A stretch of 64,000 nt of DNA from Theropithecus gelada (Eukaryota; Chordata; Mammalia; Primates; Cercopithecidae), in NCBI RefSeq assembly GCF_003255815.1, contig NC_037672.1, forward strand, positions 106,341,262-106,405,261, written 5' to 3'. The notes below the pieces were generated by a model. It saw only the letters and a list, made by a program, of their open reading frames with translations, was not told where the DNA came from and made no database searches. This document shows positions 34,035 to 47,005 of this stretch, piece after piece (the first letter of the stretch is position 1; the number at the start of each line of letters is the position of its first letter). The translations under genes were made by a program, and so were the position numbers.

Positions 34035-34740
34035 TTCTCAGAGTGATAGAGGGTATGAGATAGTTAATAGTTGCAGAGAGGTCAGTTAGAAGGTTTCTCC
34101 AAAAGTTTAAGAGAGAAATGAGGAAAGTCTAAACTGAGGCCGTGGGATGGGGATGGAGAGAAGGGGTAGATCTGACAGAGATTTAGGAGGCAGAATTGGA
34201 GGAACTTGGTGATGAATTAGATGCTGTGCGTGTGAGGGGATGGGTGGGTGATGGAGGTGTGTAGTGTCCAAAATGATTCTGAGGCCTCCACCTTGTTTGC
34301 CTGGATGGCAGGTGGGGAAGGTGGCACCATTCATTATGATATGGAAGTCTGTAAGAAAACCAGGGGTGAAGCGGAAGATGATAAGCACCTATGGGACATC
34401 CAGGTGGACATGCCTTTATCAGTTGGTCTGAAAGTCAGAAGGAAGTCTGATGAAGACACAAATGTGGTCTTTGTGAGAGTGAATGAGCTCTTCTGGAGAG
34501 ACCGAATGCATGGCTGAGAAGAGCAAAAGCAGAAGAGAGAATGAAAGTCGGAGCCCTGAGAATCATCATTTAATGATCAGGTAGAGAAGGAAGAGCTGGC
34601 AAAGGAAAATAAGACAGAAAAGTAGGATTAAATGACAAGAACATAAAGACTTGAGAACTAAAATGAGCACTGAAGAGGGTGGCAGTGGTCAACTGCATCT
34701 GATGCTGCTGGCAAGATCAACAAAGATGAGCGCTAGATCT
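34035..34740 (+). repeat. Ancient interspersed repeat, copy 2, second part
   Basis: The phrases 'ggcaccattcattatgatat', 'atgggacatccaggtggaca' and 'tggcagtggtcaactgcatc' continue the family seen at 28085-30480. With 31640-32088 it may be one element split by the MaLR LTR and Alus. Confidence 0.45.
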
Positions 34741-34926
34741 AGCCATTCCACAGTGTATATACACTTCAAAACATCGTATTTTGCACAATAAATACACACA
34801 ATTTTATCTTTCAATTACAAAAGCAAAAATAAAAGGTGAGCATTGGGAAGTAGTCTTTTATTTGGGACTTGTAAATAATTGGTATCTTTGGAGGCATTTA
34901 TTCATTAAATACTTTATATATATATA

Positions 34927-35260
34927 TATAATTTTTTTTTATTTTTTATTTTTATTTTTATTTTTTTATTTTTTTTTTGAGACGGAGTCTCGCTCTGTCG
35001 CCCAGGCTGGAGTGCAGTGGCCGGATCTCAGCTCACTGCAAGCTCCGCCTCCTGGGTTTACGCCATTCTCCTGCCTCAGCCTCCCAAGTAGCTGGGACTA
35101 CAGGCGCCTGCCACTGGGCCCGGCTAGTTTTTTGTATTTTTTAGTAGAGACGGGGTTTCACCGTGTTAGCCAGGATGGTCTCGATTTCCTGACCTCGTGA
35201 TCCACCCGTCTCGGCCTCCCAAAGTGCTGGGATTACAGGCTTGAGCCACCGCGCCCGGCC
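34927..35260 (-). repeat. Young AluY-lineage element (AluYR-like), reverse
   Basis: Near-consensus Alu sharing GTGGCCGGATCTCAG, CGGCTAGTTTTTTG and ACAGGCTTGAGCC with 9413-9716. It begins with an A/T-rich tract of TTTTTA units and abuts the T end of another Alu, into whose tail it inserted. Confidence 0.92.
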
Positions 35261-35553
35261 TTTTTTTATTTTTTGAGAGTGAGTCTTGCTCTATCCCCTA
35301 GGCTGGAGTACAGAGCACGATCTGGGCTCACTGCAACCTCCACCTCCCGGGTTCAAGCAATTCTTCTGCCTCAGCCTCTTGAGTAGCTGGGATTACAGGT
35401 GCCTGCCACCATGCCCGGCTAATTTTTTGTATTTTCGGTAGAGACGGGTTTCACCATGTTGTCCAGGCTGGTCTTGATCTCCTGACCTCGTGATCCACCC
35501 GCCTCAGCCTCCCAAAGTGCTGGGATTATAGACGTGAGCCACTGCACCCAGCC
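35261..35553 (-). repeat. Alu (S-like), reverse, host of the AluYR insertion
   Basis: Its target duplication CATTAAATACTT lies at 34903-34914 and 35554-35565, outside both Alus, which shows that the younger Alu entered this one's tail. Confidence 0.92.
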
Positions 35554-35700
35554 CATTAAATACTTATTAAGTGACTCTTATGCGCTACAATCTAATCATA
35601 TACTGATGACCAATTTGATGGGAGGATGGTAAGAGGCAACTAAATGTAAGGTAACTTAATTCACCAAGATGTGAAATAGTGGAGGAAAATTAGGAGGGGA

Positions 35701-36005
35701 GGCCGGGTGCGGTGGCGCACGCCTGTAATCCTAGGACTTGGGGAGGCTGAGGCAGGTGGATCATGAGGTCAGGAGTTTGGGACCAGCCTGACCAACATGG
35801 TGAAACCTCGTCTCTACTAAAAATACAAAAATTAGCCAGATATGGCGGTGGGCATGTGTAGTCCCAGCTACTCAGGAGGCTGAGGCAGGAGAATCGCTTG
35901 AACTCAGGAGGCGGAGCTTGAAGTGAGCCGAGATTGGTCCACTGCACTCCAGCCTGGGTGACATAGCGAGACTCCATCTCAAAAAACAAAAACAAAATAA
36001 AAAAT
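35701..36005 (+). repeat. Alu (S-like), forward
   Basis: Full-length forward Alu with a CAAAA-type tail. It is the last Alu before a 13-kb Alu-free stretch. Confidence 0.9.
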
Positions 36006-36159
36006 CAGAAAGTTCTAGTTTTAGAAAATCCCTATAGCTAGGTATGTGCACCAGGTTAAATGATGGGGTTACAATATTGTAGAAGAGTAGAATAAAATTC
36101 TTTATGAATAATGTTTAAATCAAAGAAAAGAGGCCAAGGTTTTCATGAACATCAATAAA

Positions 36160-39100
36160 GCTTTATAACAATACAATTCATTATCATTGTTTGGATTAAT
36201 ATTGTAATAATTACACACTTTTTACATTATGAAAATAAGTCATAAATAGTGTAAAAATAATTCTGAAGATCAACTTCTCACAAACTAGGAACCCTGAAAA
36301 CAAATTTAAAAAGCAAATAAAAACAAATTGGAAACTGAACACAATGCAATTATCTCCAAACCGCAAATCAAAAATCTTATGCATCTTTTGATACAGTAAT
36401 GTCAGCTGGAGAAAGTAAAATGAAATTAAAGTAAAAATTGAACAGGGAGAATTCAATCTTTCAATTATTTACACTACTAAGATAAACAGGTTTGTGCCAT
36501 ATTTACAGTGATAAGACACAACACATTCTTAGAATAATCAATTATATGAGACTGGCCCACAAACATTTAAAAAAATATGCAGTGTAATGCTTGCCAAAAT
36601 ATTTTTTTTTTGCATATTTCACTTATTTTGTATTTATGTGAGTTTTTGGCAATATAAAAATAGCTGCACATAGAGATGAACTTTAAAATGTAAAAAATAC
36701 AAATAAAAATATAATATTTTCTAAAGAAAAATCAGATACATCTTTTAAAAATGTTATTAAGTTGAATGAAACATTTACAACAGTATAAAGAATACTCACA
36801 TAAATGTCAACAGTATGTAAGACATTCTTTTGTGAATCCAATTCATTAATATTTCTGAGATAGGTGAGAATATCAACTACATTTTGAGAAATGTGGTACT
36901 TTCTTTGTTAAGTTGTTAATAAATCACGCATAACTGTTTAGGCTGAAAAAAATCTTCCCATTCCCAAAAGGACAGTTCTTTCAATAAGCAGCACAGGCAA
37001 TTTTATACATTTAAATATTTTGAAATGAAAAAAGTCATTAAAGTGTTTATTAGTATTGGGTTAGCAAAAACCAAACTCCACTAAAAATTTAAGTTAGAGG
37101 AGTGTCCTGCTGTGTCAACTTTATGTTGGCAACAAATCTAGCCAACATAGATATCCCAATAAAAATGGGAAGAAGTAGGGACTGACAGTCCTTCTAGTTT
37201 AAAACAATTTAGCATAATCATAATTGGTCAAGCTTGTTAATTCTACTAGGGATGTATGATTTTAATAGCCAGAATCACAATAATAGTCAGATTGTTCTTA
37301 CTTATTTTTAGAAAGACAGGGTTCCTAAGGACTTAACTTCCAAGAGATAGCAGGAGCTTTTGTTTTTACAAATTAGAAAATCCTATTTTTTTGAAGTGCG
37401 AAATATTAATATAATTTGATTATTAGGAAATAAGAAAAAACAATATTTCAAATATTAGCATCTGTATGTTGCTTATGATCACTTATTAGAAGATGTTAAA
37501 ATACCACCAAAGTATAGCCCAATTCTGGGTAAGACAATATATCGTGGGGAAAGAAAGGATAACAAATTATGTTAAGTGTTCATGCTTTGATAGTAACATT
37601 AAAAAAAAATAAACCTTGGAAATTAAGCACATTTCCTAAGTGATAAAAATACAACATATCAAAGACAATTTTTCCATTGGTACTGACATGCTGATTTGAC
37701 AGTTTTCTAAACTAGCATATATATCTGTCTATATAGATAGATAAAGGACATGTAGTATAAACTACTTGATGTGTAAGTTCTTGCTGTCCCATCAGAACAT
37801 CGTATGCACAGAACGTAAATTTAAAAACAACACCTTTCTTCTAGTAGGAATTATATATTCTAATATCCTCTATAAAATCACATGAGAAAAAAAAGTCCTC
37901 CAAGACTGCTTTTACTAATGAAAAACAAAAACTGAAAGAAAAAATTAGGTATATTTGTGCACTAAGTACTCTATAAGGTGTGTGCAGACTTCTCTAATGC
38001 TAGTTTTGTCATGTTTCATCAAATCATATAAACTAAAAGATGAGTGAATGAAAAAGATGAGACACATGAAAGTAGATAAAGGCATATGATGTATGAAATG
38101 AGTATGAAAGAGGAGGATCCATGATCCGAGTAAACACACATCATCCATCTATAGGTACACTGTTTTGTTTTACATTAAGAAAGCCTGGTCATTGGACCAT
38201 AATTATAGCAAATTCATGAACTTTAAAAATAAAATCACACACTAATGATTTAGGAATGCTATTAAACAGGGAAATAAAATTATCCATAGTAGTTGCATTG
38301 TCCATAGAGAAAAAGGAAAAGAAATACATTAGCACCAACCAACATACATGAAAAACAATTTTAAATCTAAAACACATATCAATTTGCCATCTTTTAATGT
38401 TTTATCAGAAATAGAAACTGACCTTGCCTTATTTCCAATGTGTCTTTCATGTATATTTTCTCAACCCTCTATCCAATAACATACATTAAAGAAATCTTTA
38501 AGGAAAGTATATTATCTATCAACACATATCAACAAACACAATTCTTTCATTCATTTAGAAATTATTTAAGAATTCTCTATATTGATGACAAAATGGATGC
38601 TTGAAAACATTGTAGTAAGCGAAAGTTAAAGATTATCCATTATGGTTAAGACCTAGCAATTCCACTGAACAAGGAGGAGTATCGTCATCCCTTTGTTTTT
38701 CCCAAGGAAATAAATGTAATGGAAGTTTATAACCTCATTTAATCATGAAATAAGTCAATGTTGTGAAATCAGTTATAGAGAAAAAACTCAATATACACAC
38801 AGGACAGAACAGTATTCTTTGAAGGGCTGTATTTCAAAACAAATTTTTTGTACATAAAGTGTTTTTCTTTTGATGTTGAGGTATCATCTCCTGAAGCTGT
38901 GCAAGTTTTAAATAGTGATCCATCTCAATCCACCTCTTTCTACTAGAGAAGCAGAAAAAAAGATAGAAGGGAAAAAATACAGCCACTGGACACTGTAGTT
39001 TGTTTTCCTGAAGAGAATGTCGTTCCACCCACTTCAGTTCATTTTTCCAAACCATTTAAGACAAATTGTGTCAGACATTGAGCAATACCTTATCCTAACA

Positions 39101-41340
39101 CCATGCCATACAAGAAATTGTTAGAAAATGCCCTCCATTATTTTCAAAATGCTAAACTGGCTTAGGGGTGTGGAATGTTACCAGAGATGTTACCAATTAG
39201 ACTGATCTAATAGTTTAAACATCTTTCAACTTTAAAAATTTAATAGAAAAAAAAAAGAAGATGCCATTTTGTATGACCGTCATTTGGTTACATAACATAA
39301 ATGAGATCATGAGGATTTTAGGTTTCTTGTCTTATGGTTATATCTTAACTATAAGCCAGTGATGAGTTAATTTCCCTTCTGGTGGTGACACCTATGCGTG
39401 AAACTAGAAATCTTCCCAGAAGATGGCATCGAGTCAGGAGAGAAATTAAATTCTCTAATGGGCTGAAAGGGTGCCTACTCCTCATTGATAATGTTTCTTT
39501 TAATGTAACACTTCCACTTAGAATAAGCCATTTCAAAACATGCTACCAACTCTTTACTGTGCAAAGAAATGTTCCGTCTAATACGTTTAGGTAAAGTTTG
39601 AGCAAGTAGATGAAAAATACTCTCTTTATGGCAACTATATTTCACAGCTTTCTGAGATCTTAGATTTGGTCTGTGGATATGAGGATAAGACAAACATTTA
39701 GAAATGTTAAAAAGAAAGAAATCTAAATACAGACAAAACTTAAAACCATAAAAACAGAAATTAATATTATCAAATGTGACAAAATCTTGGCTTTATATTA
39801 ACTGATAATCTCCATGTACGTTACATTCATCATGTAAAGAAAGTCAAAACATACTTAAAAATGTGTAACTTTCATGCTTTACAATGATTAGACTGAAAGT
39901 GGAGCTTATTTTATACTCTATCCAATTATCCAAAACAAGAGAGAAGTTAGTAAAAGGTCATTTTGACCATCGGAGCCAAATTATTATGATTTGAAGTCTT
40001 CTTAAAAAAATTGTTCAAAACATATGTGACAAAAACTGAAATGAATATTTTTTCAATATTCCTGGGACTAAAGAAAGAAAAAGGAAAAAGCATTAAAAAG
40101 AATGAAAAATACCTTTCTGTTTCTCAAACTTTGTAGGAAATGTTTGACATGGGTTGGATCTTTGGAGGAAGGAAAGCTCTCACAACAACTTTGGCACAGA
40201 TGTCCCAGTAAGCTCTCCTACATCATCAGGAAAGGTGATTTTGGCTGATCCCTTCTCAGAACATGTTATTTCTTCAGTAACCCAAGTTTTGGTGGGATGC
40301 ATATCCCTGTTTCCTCAGGGACAAGGGCTCCCATTCCAAGAATCTCCTATTCCAAAAGAAGCGCTGTGCCTCTGTCATTTTTAAAAGCACCCATATTAAC
40401 ACTTGCTGAAATTCAGTTTATTTATATATATTTTTTAAGTCTGGTTCTGCATGTTTGCATTTGTAAACCTCTTTCCTACTTGGTCACACGAGAGACAGTG
40501 CTGGAGGCTGAATCGGTCCTCTTCCCGTGTCTTCACTGCCAAGGGCAGCCCAAGGAAAACTGGCGGCAGCAACAGGCTCAACCCCTTCGTATTTCAACCA
40601 AAGTGGCCACGTGAGCCCACAATACTGGAAGCTGAAGATCTGCAGTCAGGACTGCAACTCCCTCAAAATACAAGACAAATTGTGTGTGTGCTCTCCACCA
40701 CCTTATCTCTTTTTGGCAATAAGCCATGGTGTAACCCCCTTGAGATGACAAAAGGAATAAAAGCTCAGATGTAATCAAAGGACTTGTGATCAGCATGCTA
40801 GCATCTGAAGTTGCACAGCAAGCAGGTTTGGCACACAGTCATGCTTTTTTAGTCAATTTCAATGGGTAGTGTAGGTATGAGTCAACGCCAACACGAAAGG
40901 TGAATAGGAATGTGATAATCAACTCTCAAATCAGTCAGTATAGTACATTTTCATAGCTTTGAGCCCATATTTGGTCACCATTTCATGTAAACTATTTCAT
41001 GGCACTTTTTGTCCATGCAATTAGCAAGCCCGAAGAAGGAAAATAGCTAGTACAATCAATCATTATCTACCACTGATTTGTCCATATAAATACGTATCTT
41101 CACATAAGATAAAGAGATACTGATCTATATTTTTTGCAGGTTTCTCACTGATTTCACAAATTGCCCAATTTCAGATGTAAGTGGAGTAAAAATGGACATG
41201 TATACTATTGCCAGCAGGAAGAAGCAGCCCTATGTAAACATATCTCAGACTTGTAAAATCTGCAATTCAGTTTTCAACTATAAATATTAAAAGAGGACCA
41301 TTATATACACAACTTCATGCTTGAAAGGTTAGATTCATCA
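36160..41340 (-). CDS. COL25A1: COL25A1 terminal exon: stop codon TGA and long 3' UTR
   Basis: A very strong acceptor, with a polypyrimidine run then CTGCAG (AG at plus 41341-41342), is followed directly by TGA at 41340-41338. This supplies the stop after the final lysine of the 44593-44631 exon. The rest is 3' UTR. The poly(A) site is uncertain: candidates on the minus strand are AATAAA at 37046-37051 and TATAAA at 36162-36167. The exon start is inferred; the low-coordinate end is a guess supported by the absence of repeats down to 36005. Confidence 0.68.
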
Positions 41341-41342
41341 CT

Positions 41343-44300
41343 GCAGAAAAAGACAACAAAAAGATAAATACATGGAATTAGTAGTCTTGAATTAAAATTT
41401 TAAATCAATATTTATTTTAAGAAAACTGGTAGAACCTTGAATAGAGTCTATAAGCCAACTGACTGGCTACCAATGAGCCAATTGATTATCTGATATGTGT
41501 GCTATATATTACTTTCTAAACTCCAAGATGTCACGGCAATTTCCATCTGAGGTTCATTCCACATTTTTCCTTTGCCACTGAGAATTTTAGGGTAAGTGTT
41601 TTGCTCAGTAACTGTTCTGGGAAAGCAGAAAATTAGGATGTTTATCACATATGTATGACAATTAAATTTAATTCTGTATTTGTAAGCTACATAATCTTCT
41701 GCAAGCATTACAATACAACTGTGGAAAGGGCTGAGGACTGACCTCGATAATGTTGTTTACTTCACCAACACCTGACTCTAATCCTCTATTCTTCAGTTCT
41801 TGGTTCCTCCTTCCTTTTGCAAGCCTTGCCCACTGTGAATGTTATGCAAGGTAGACCTGCCTGCTCTCAGGCCTTCAATCTGTATTACAGGTTCCATTGT
41901 AACCTAAGGCACCACAGATTTCTGGTTTCTCACCTCTCTCTCATAGCAGTCATAATTACTAAGGTTTTCCTAGAACTGCATTAAGTCAGAGGTCTGAGGA
42001 ACAGAGGTCTTTGAGATATACACTTACAAAGCAAATCTTAGAGACATCCTTGACATTTACTCAAAGAAAAATCAGTAAGTAGAATGTACAGACAAGGAGA
42101 ATAACAGAGGTCTCTTCATTCACCCTCCACAATGCATGGAGTCATCTTTAAGTTTATTTATCAACATTTGTTTTTCTCTATTCAAGGAAAATAGATGCTC
42201 TACTAGGTGTGCTTTGGAGGCTGCTTTCTAATCTTCAGAGATGGAGTTCACTCAATATTCCTGCCTGTCATGCCAATGCCAAAAAATGTGTCTATAGGAA
42301 GCACTCCTTTTTCCAAACCCTCACTTATCTCTCTTAACTCTTCCTGTGTTGGCAAATTTAGAAAACAGAACTATATCTAGAAAGAAAACTAATTTAAACA
42401 AAGATGAAATAGTTTTGCATGTATAAATCATTGAGAGGAGCATAACCAAGAGGAGGTGGTAATCAGTGATTTATATGACTGCCACAATTTGAATTTTAAG
42501 TCAAGTAAACATTTGCCACTGTGCCCTACAGCCTAATAAACACAGCAGTGTTCAAAAGGGTGATAACACCCAAAATAGGACTCACTAAAAGCAATCCGCT
42601 GACCTTATTTTAAAAATATAATTTTAAAAGTAATTTTTATTTGACTATTTTATATCACAGCTAAGTTGACCACATAAGAAATTTGAGAACGTTTTCATTT
42701 TCTAATTGTTTCTTTCCTTTCTGGGGATGGGTGGGAGAGGTTGATCAGAATGATTTGCATTTGTGTGTGTTGGGTGGATGTGGTAAACAATACTAAAGTT
42801 TCATAATTCTTATTCTTTATATAAGATGCTAGATTCATAAGATCTTTAATCTTCTGTAGCATATAGTGTCTATTCTGTGGAAAAATATGTATTTAAAAGG
42901 AAAATTTCTGATTTTCTAATAGTATTCATATTACTACCAGCTTTGGCCATTTCATGAACCAAAAAGATGATGAGTTCTTTGTTGCCATTTAAGGGTATAA
43001 ACCCCTTTAAAAAGGCAGCGATTCAGAGGTGGCTAAGAACGATTGTGAACCCAAGTTCTGAGTGGTGTCAGAAGGCTGGATAAAGCAAGCCTACTGCATC
43101 TCCGCTATGTGAAGTGTGCTAATGGTTGGTTTAAAAAATCATTACACTATTAGATTACAGGGCAAAGGTTAGAGAGTAAGTGGTAATTCCAGCTCAAGAT
43201 GGTATTAAAAATTCTGTGAACGGGGGTTATGATAGGGGAGGGATAGTTTTCTCAGGTGAAGAAGAATATGATGATAGGTCCATTTTCATGAGACCCACTT
43301 GACCCTGTATGTGATCAAGCTAATTATCTGACAGGCTGAAAGCGGAGTATGGGAAGCTACTAAATAAATGACGCTACTGAGAGAGGTTTTACTTTCTCTG
43401 GTCAAGTAGGTGAAACTGATTAAGAAAGAGAGTGAGTTATTCAGGATTTTCTCACCATGGAGTTGCTAAGGTAAGATGCAACTAAGAGAGTCAGGTTTCC
43501 CATCTTTCTGCATTGCTACATAGTTTTGCTGTAATGTTGCTAATGAAGCATGCCTGTCCAAAATTACTAAAGAAGCCACAAGGTGCTGGAGAAAAATATT
43601 TCAAAATGATTGAAGCATCTTGTGCATTTTCTCAGCCCATTTTTACATGCTTGGAATGCTTTTATCCTTCAGTAGCATGTGCACAGCCTTTATAATTAGA
43701 TCTTCACCATTATTGCATAAAGGTTTGGTATTCTCTGAATAGCACAGCTCATTCGGATGATCTCTTCCTTGCTTACAGTTTCACTGTTGCTTTCTATTGT
43801 TTCTCTCTCCCTCTCCTAGTTGTGTTACACACTAGTTCTGTGCTCTTGGAAGGTCCTTGACCTCTCTGAATTTGTTTCTTCATCTGCATCACTGAGGGTA
43901 ATAAGACTTTATGGGGTCATTGTATGGATTAAATGAAATGATATTCTCTATATGAAAAGGCTTATCATACAGCCTTTGCACATAGAAGGTTCTCTATAAA
44001 AAATAAACTCCATTCCTCACTGAATACACACACAGTGACTATGGGCAGTCATATGAAGAGGCTAGAATAAACTGATTCATAAAGGACACCACTTAAATTT
44101 AATTCAGTTTCTCCTACATAACTCAAGACATCATTAAACAAATGATGCTTATATTTTTCTGCTTTCTCAGCTCTGTGACTATATTGACAGGGTTCTACCA
44201 TGTATTAGCATGTTTGTCTGTGTAAGTAAGTATAAATAGAAGAAGAATCACAATTGAGAATAGGTTTAAACATTAGGAAGACAAAGATTTTGAGAGACAA

Positions 44301-44590
44301 GTAAAACGTTATCAGGGTGCACTGCCCCTTTCCATTCCAAAGAAAGGATTAGATAGGGAAGGTTCCAAATTGCAATGTTTGCTAAGAATTGCGTTAGCTG
44401 ATCAGTTTAGGAAGAAATCAGCAGTAAATATACTGATCAAAAGATATTCTGGAGATGAAATCTTTTGCCTTTTAATATCCAAACAACTCTTCGCAATGTC
44501 ACATCCAAAGGTCTGTTCTGAATGGAAAAGGCTAGTCCAGGTTAAGAGAAAGGGAGAGTGCTTCTTTTGAGAAATTATTCAGTAAAGCCT
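41343..44590 (-). other. COL25A1: COL25A1 last intron
   Basis: Alu-free AT-rich intron with one MIR near its high-coordinate end. No other coding exon is recognised. Confidence 0.65.
43830..44010 (+). repeat. MIR
   Basis: Clear MIR series: 'gacctctctgaatttgtttc', 'gggtaataagactttatggg', 'tgtatggattaaatgaaatg' and 'gcacatagaaggttctcta'. Confidence 0.75.
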
Positions 44591-44592
44591 AC

Positions 44593-44631
44593 CTTTTGCC
44601 AACAGCCAGGCATGGGTAAGCCATCTGGCCC
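44593..44631 (-). CDS. COL25A1: COL25A1 last coding exon GPDGLPMPGCWQK (39 bp)
   Basis: Thirteen codons give the conserved C-terminal peptide of collagen XXV, including a cysteine. The acceptor is TTTAAAACAG (AG at plus 44632-44633) and the donor is GTAGGC (GT at 44591-44592). The exon ends on the final lysine codon without a stop, so the stop must come from the next exon. Retaining the intron would add only a few residues. Confidence 0.92.
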
Positions 44632-46443
44632 CTGTTTTAAAGAGAAGAAAAAGAATTCCTCAGGCTCCATAAGAGTGATTAAACTTCATAATTCACATGC
44701 TCAGAGGCTTAAAAATAAATTTCTACCCATTAGTGGCTTTGGTCATGGGCATCTTTTACTAATTAGCAACTCCCAATATATTACCCAGTGTTAGGTAAAA
44801 TAAAGAAAATTCAAATGTTTTCCAGAGTGAGTACACATTTTGAAAACACATAAAGTATAGAAAATGTTATGCCTAATTTTGAAAAAGTAATTTACAAAGC
44901 ATAGTGCTCTATTCATATCTATATTTTTAGATAATAAATCTATACTCAATTTCATTAAAACAGGTCTCGCTGGTATCTCTATTAAGTAAACCGAAATAAC
45001 TTATCTTCCTGGTCACTATTAGACTATGGCTGAATTCATGATAATGATGAATAATCAATGATAAACCATTTCTATCTGAAGTTTGTAGCTCTTCACATGC
45101 CAGTATTTTTCACTTTTCTATATTGAAAGTAAATACAGTAGAACATACTCAATTGAATTAGAAGACAAGCAGCCTATCTATATTTTTATGATAAAATATT
45201 ATCTGGAACATTCATCGATTTCTCTATTTAAATTATTCAGAAGTTAACAAATTCTGAATAAAATAAGAGGTTCCTAAGTGTGGCAAAATGTATTTTAAAG
45301 TGTATGCATTCTTCAGATACAAATGATACAAATAAGGCAGGAAGAGTTGGTACATCAAGAGGGCATGCTTCTACTTTTCCCCCGACAAAATGATCATAAA
45401 ATATGATTTATCATCAATACCAAGCAAACAAAGAACTAGGAACTTCATATTGAGATTTTCTAACTATAATCACTGACTGCTTAATTTTTAAAAATATAAA
45501 TACAATCTCTTAAAGAGAAATATAAATTTATCTTTAAAGAATCATGCTTATACCTGAAGAATAATATAAGAACATGCAGACCAGTATAACCATCAATGCA
45601 AACATTAAAATTTTTATTTATACCTCAGAAAATATGAATATACTTTCATTTTAAATGTAAAAAAAAAGAACACTTTTGAAAAGCTTCATAAAATATTTGG
45701 GAAAAACTGGTAATGCCAGATTGGTACAAGGAGAAGGTTCAACCAGCAGAATTTTAGATTTTAGTATCAGGAGGATTTTGAGTTCATGCCAATGGAGATA
45801 AGGGAGTTTGGTCTACTTTAGGAAAGTGAGTTTCAAAAGGAGAGACCATTAAATTGAAAAGGTTATGTGACAAAGAAGAGGGTTGGGGCTGCAGACTCTT
45901 ATCATCTTTAGAAGCTCAGAGAAGTTTGGTCCTCTTCTCTGTGGTCTCTTAAAGCATTCTCTTGAATTGGTTAACACTTGACAACAGAAGCTGAATTCCG
46001 TAGGTTGGGCCTTATTTACAGCCTGATAGAAATATAGCGAAAAAGGCAGAAATACCTTTATTTGTTTTAGAGAAAAAGAAAAAAAGTCAAACTTAGGTGG
46101 AAAACCAAAAGCTATGGTCCAGCAGTGTCTTTGCATCAAATATTTTCATATAATTTTACTGTAATCTTTAAATATTTATGGAAAAAATTAATATTCCAAA
46201 GAACACAAAAAAGGTGGTCATGTCAGTTGTGAGAACAACATCAGGAGATTAATTTGCATTCATTGATAGAAACGCGTGCTTGCCCTCTGACTCTGCACGG
46301 TGGCAGAAGGAGCCTGTTCATGCACATGCATGTAGTATGTTTATCATGTAAAGCTTGCCCAGAAAGCACCACTTTACACTGATAGAGATGAACATGTAAT
46401 AAAGGAACTGCATGCAGGGTGGTAGGAAAGAGAAATACTGTAC

Positions 46444-46521
46444 CAATTGGCAAGGGGCATCCAGCCCATCCAGGCCAGGCTGGCCTGGCTCCCCTTTTTC
46501 CCCCTTAACGCCACGGAATCC
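46444..46521 (-). CDS. COL25A1: COL25A1 C-terminal cassette ending LDAPCQL (78 bp)
   Basis: Twenty-six codons, starting GFRGVKGEKGEPGQPG and ending LDGLDAPCQL, where the helix gives way to the C-terminal non-collagenous tail. The acceptor is TACAAACAG (AG at plus 46522-46523) and the donor is GTACAG (GT at 46442-46443). In the canonical chain as I know it, this exon follows GEKGEK and precedes GPDGLPMPGCWQK. Confidence 0.93.
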
Positions 46522-47005
46522 CTGTTTGTAAAGATTAACTGATAATGTTACTAACACAAGAAATCACTTAAGCACAAATTCTGCGAAAGAAGTAACTACA
46601 ACAACAAAAGGCTGGGAGAGGAGCAACTCTGAAGGGAAAAGTAACATCCAGTGAAGTTGGACAAAGTAAAATGGAGGGAGACATATTCCTACAACAGGGG
46701 CTTGTTTGAAAACAGTGGCCTCTCTTTGGAGGGGTATGGAATAGTGCCGGTTCCTTTCGGATCTTACATTCAGGTTCCAGTTGTGCCGTGATATTTGGGG
46801 GTTAAGAAACCAGGCAGAGCTAGTGGCCAGAGATGAGATGTGGAACATATCAGGATAACTGTGATAAGTGTTTCTGGGTATCTTGAAGTCCGTGTTAAAT
46901 GACCCCAATCAGAAACCCTCCTGTTACGGATCCCTCCAGCTTGCTCTTCTCCCATCTGATCCCCTCACACAAACATCTGGAGACAGTTCCAGGAGTCAGA
47001 CATAC

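Noticed and set aside
34248..34517. 89-codon plus-strand frame
   Set aside because: It falls in the ancient purine-rich repeat, with no domain, start context or conservation evidence.
40060..40069. Alternative COL25A1 terminal acceptor (pyrimidine tract then TTTAG at plus 40068-40069)
   Set aside because: It would append SQEY before a stop. The acceptor at 41341-41342 is stronger and gives the stop immediately after the known final lysine.
42582..43376. Other AG-stop combinations at 42584 (TGA) and 43376 (TAG)
   Set aside because: Weak or purine-interrupted pyrimidine tracts compared with the one before 41340.
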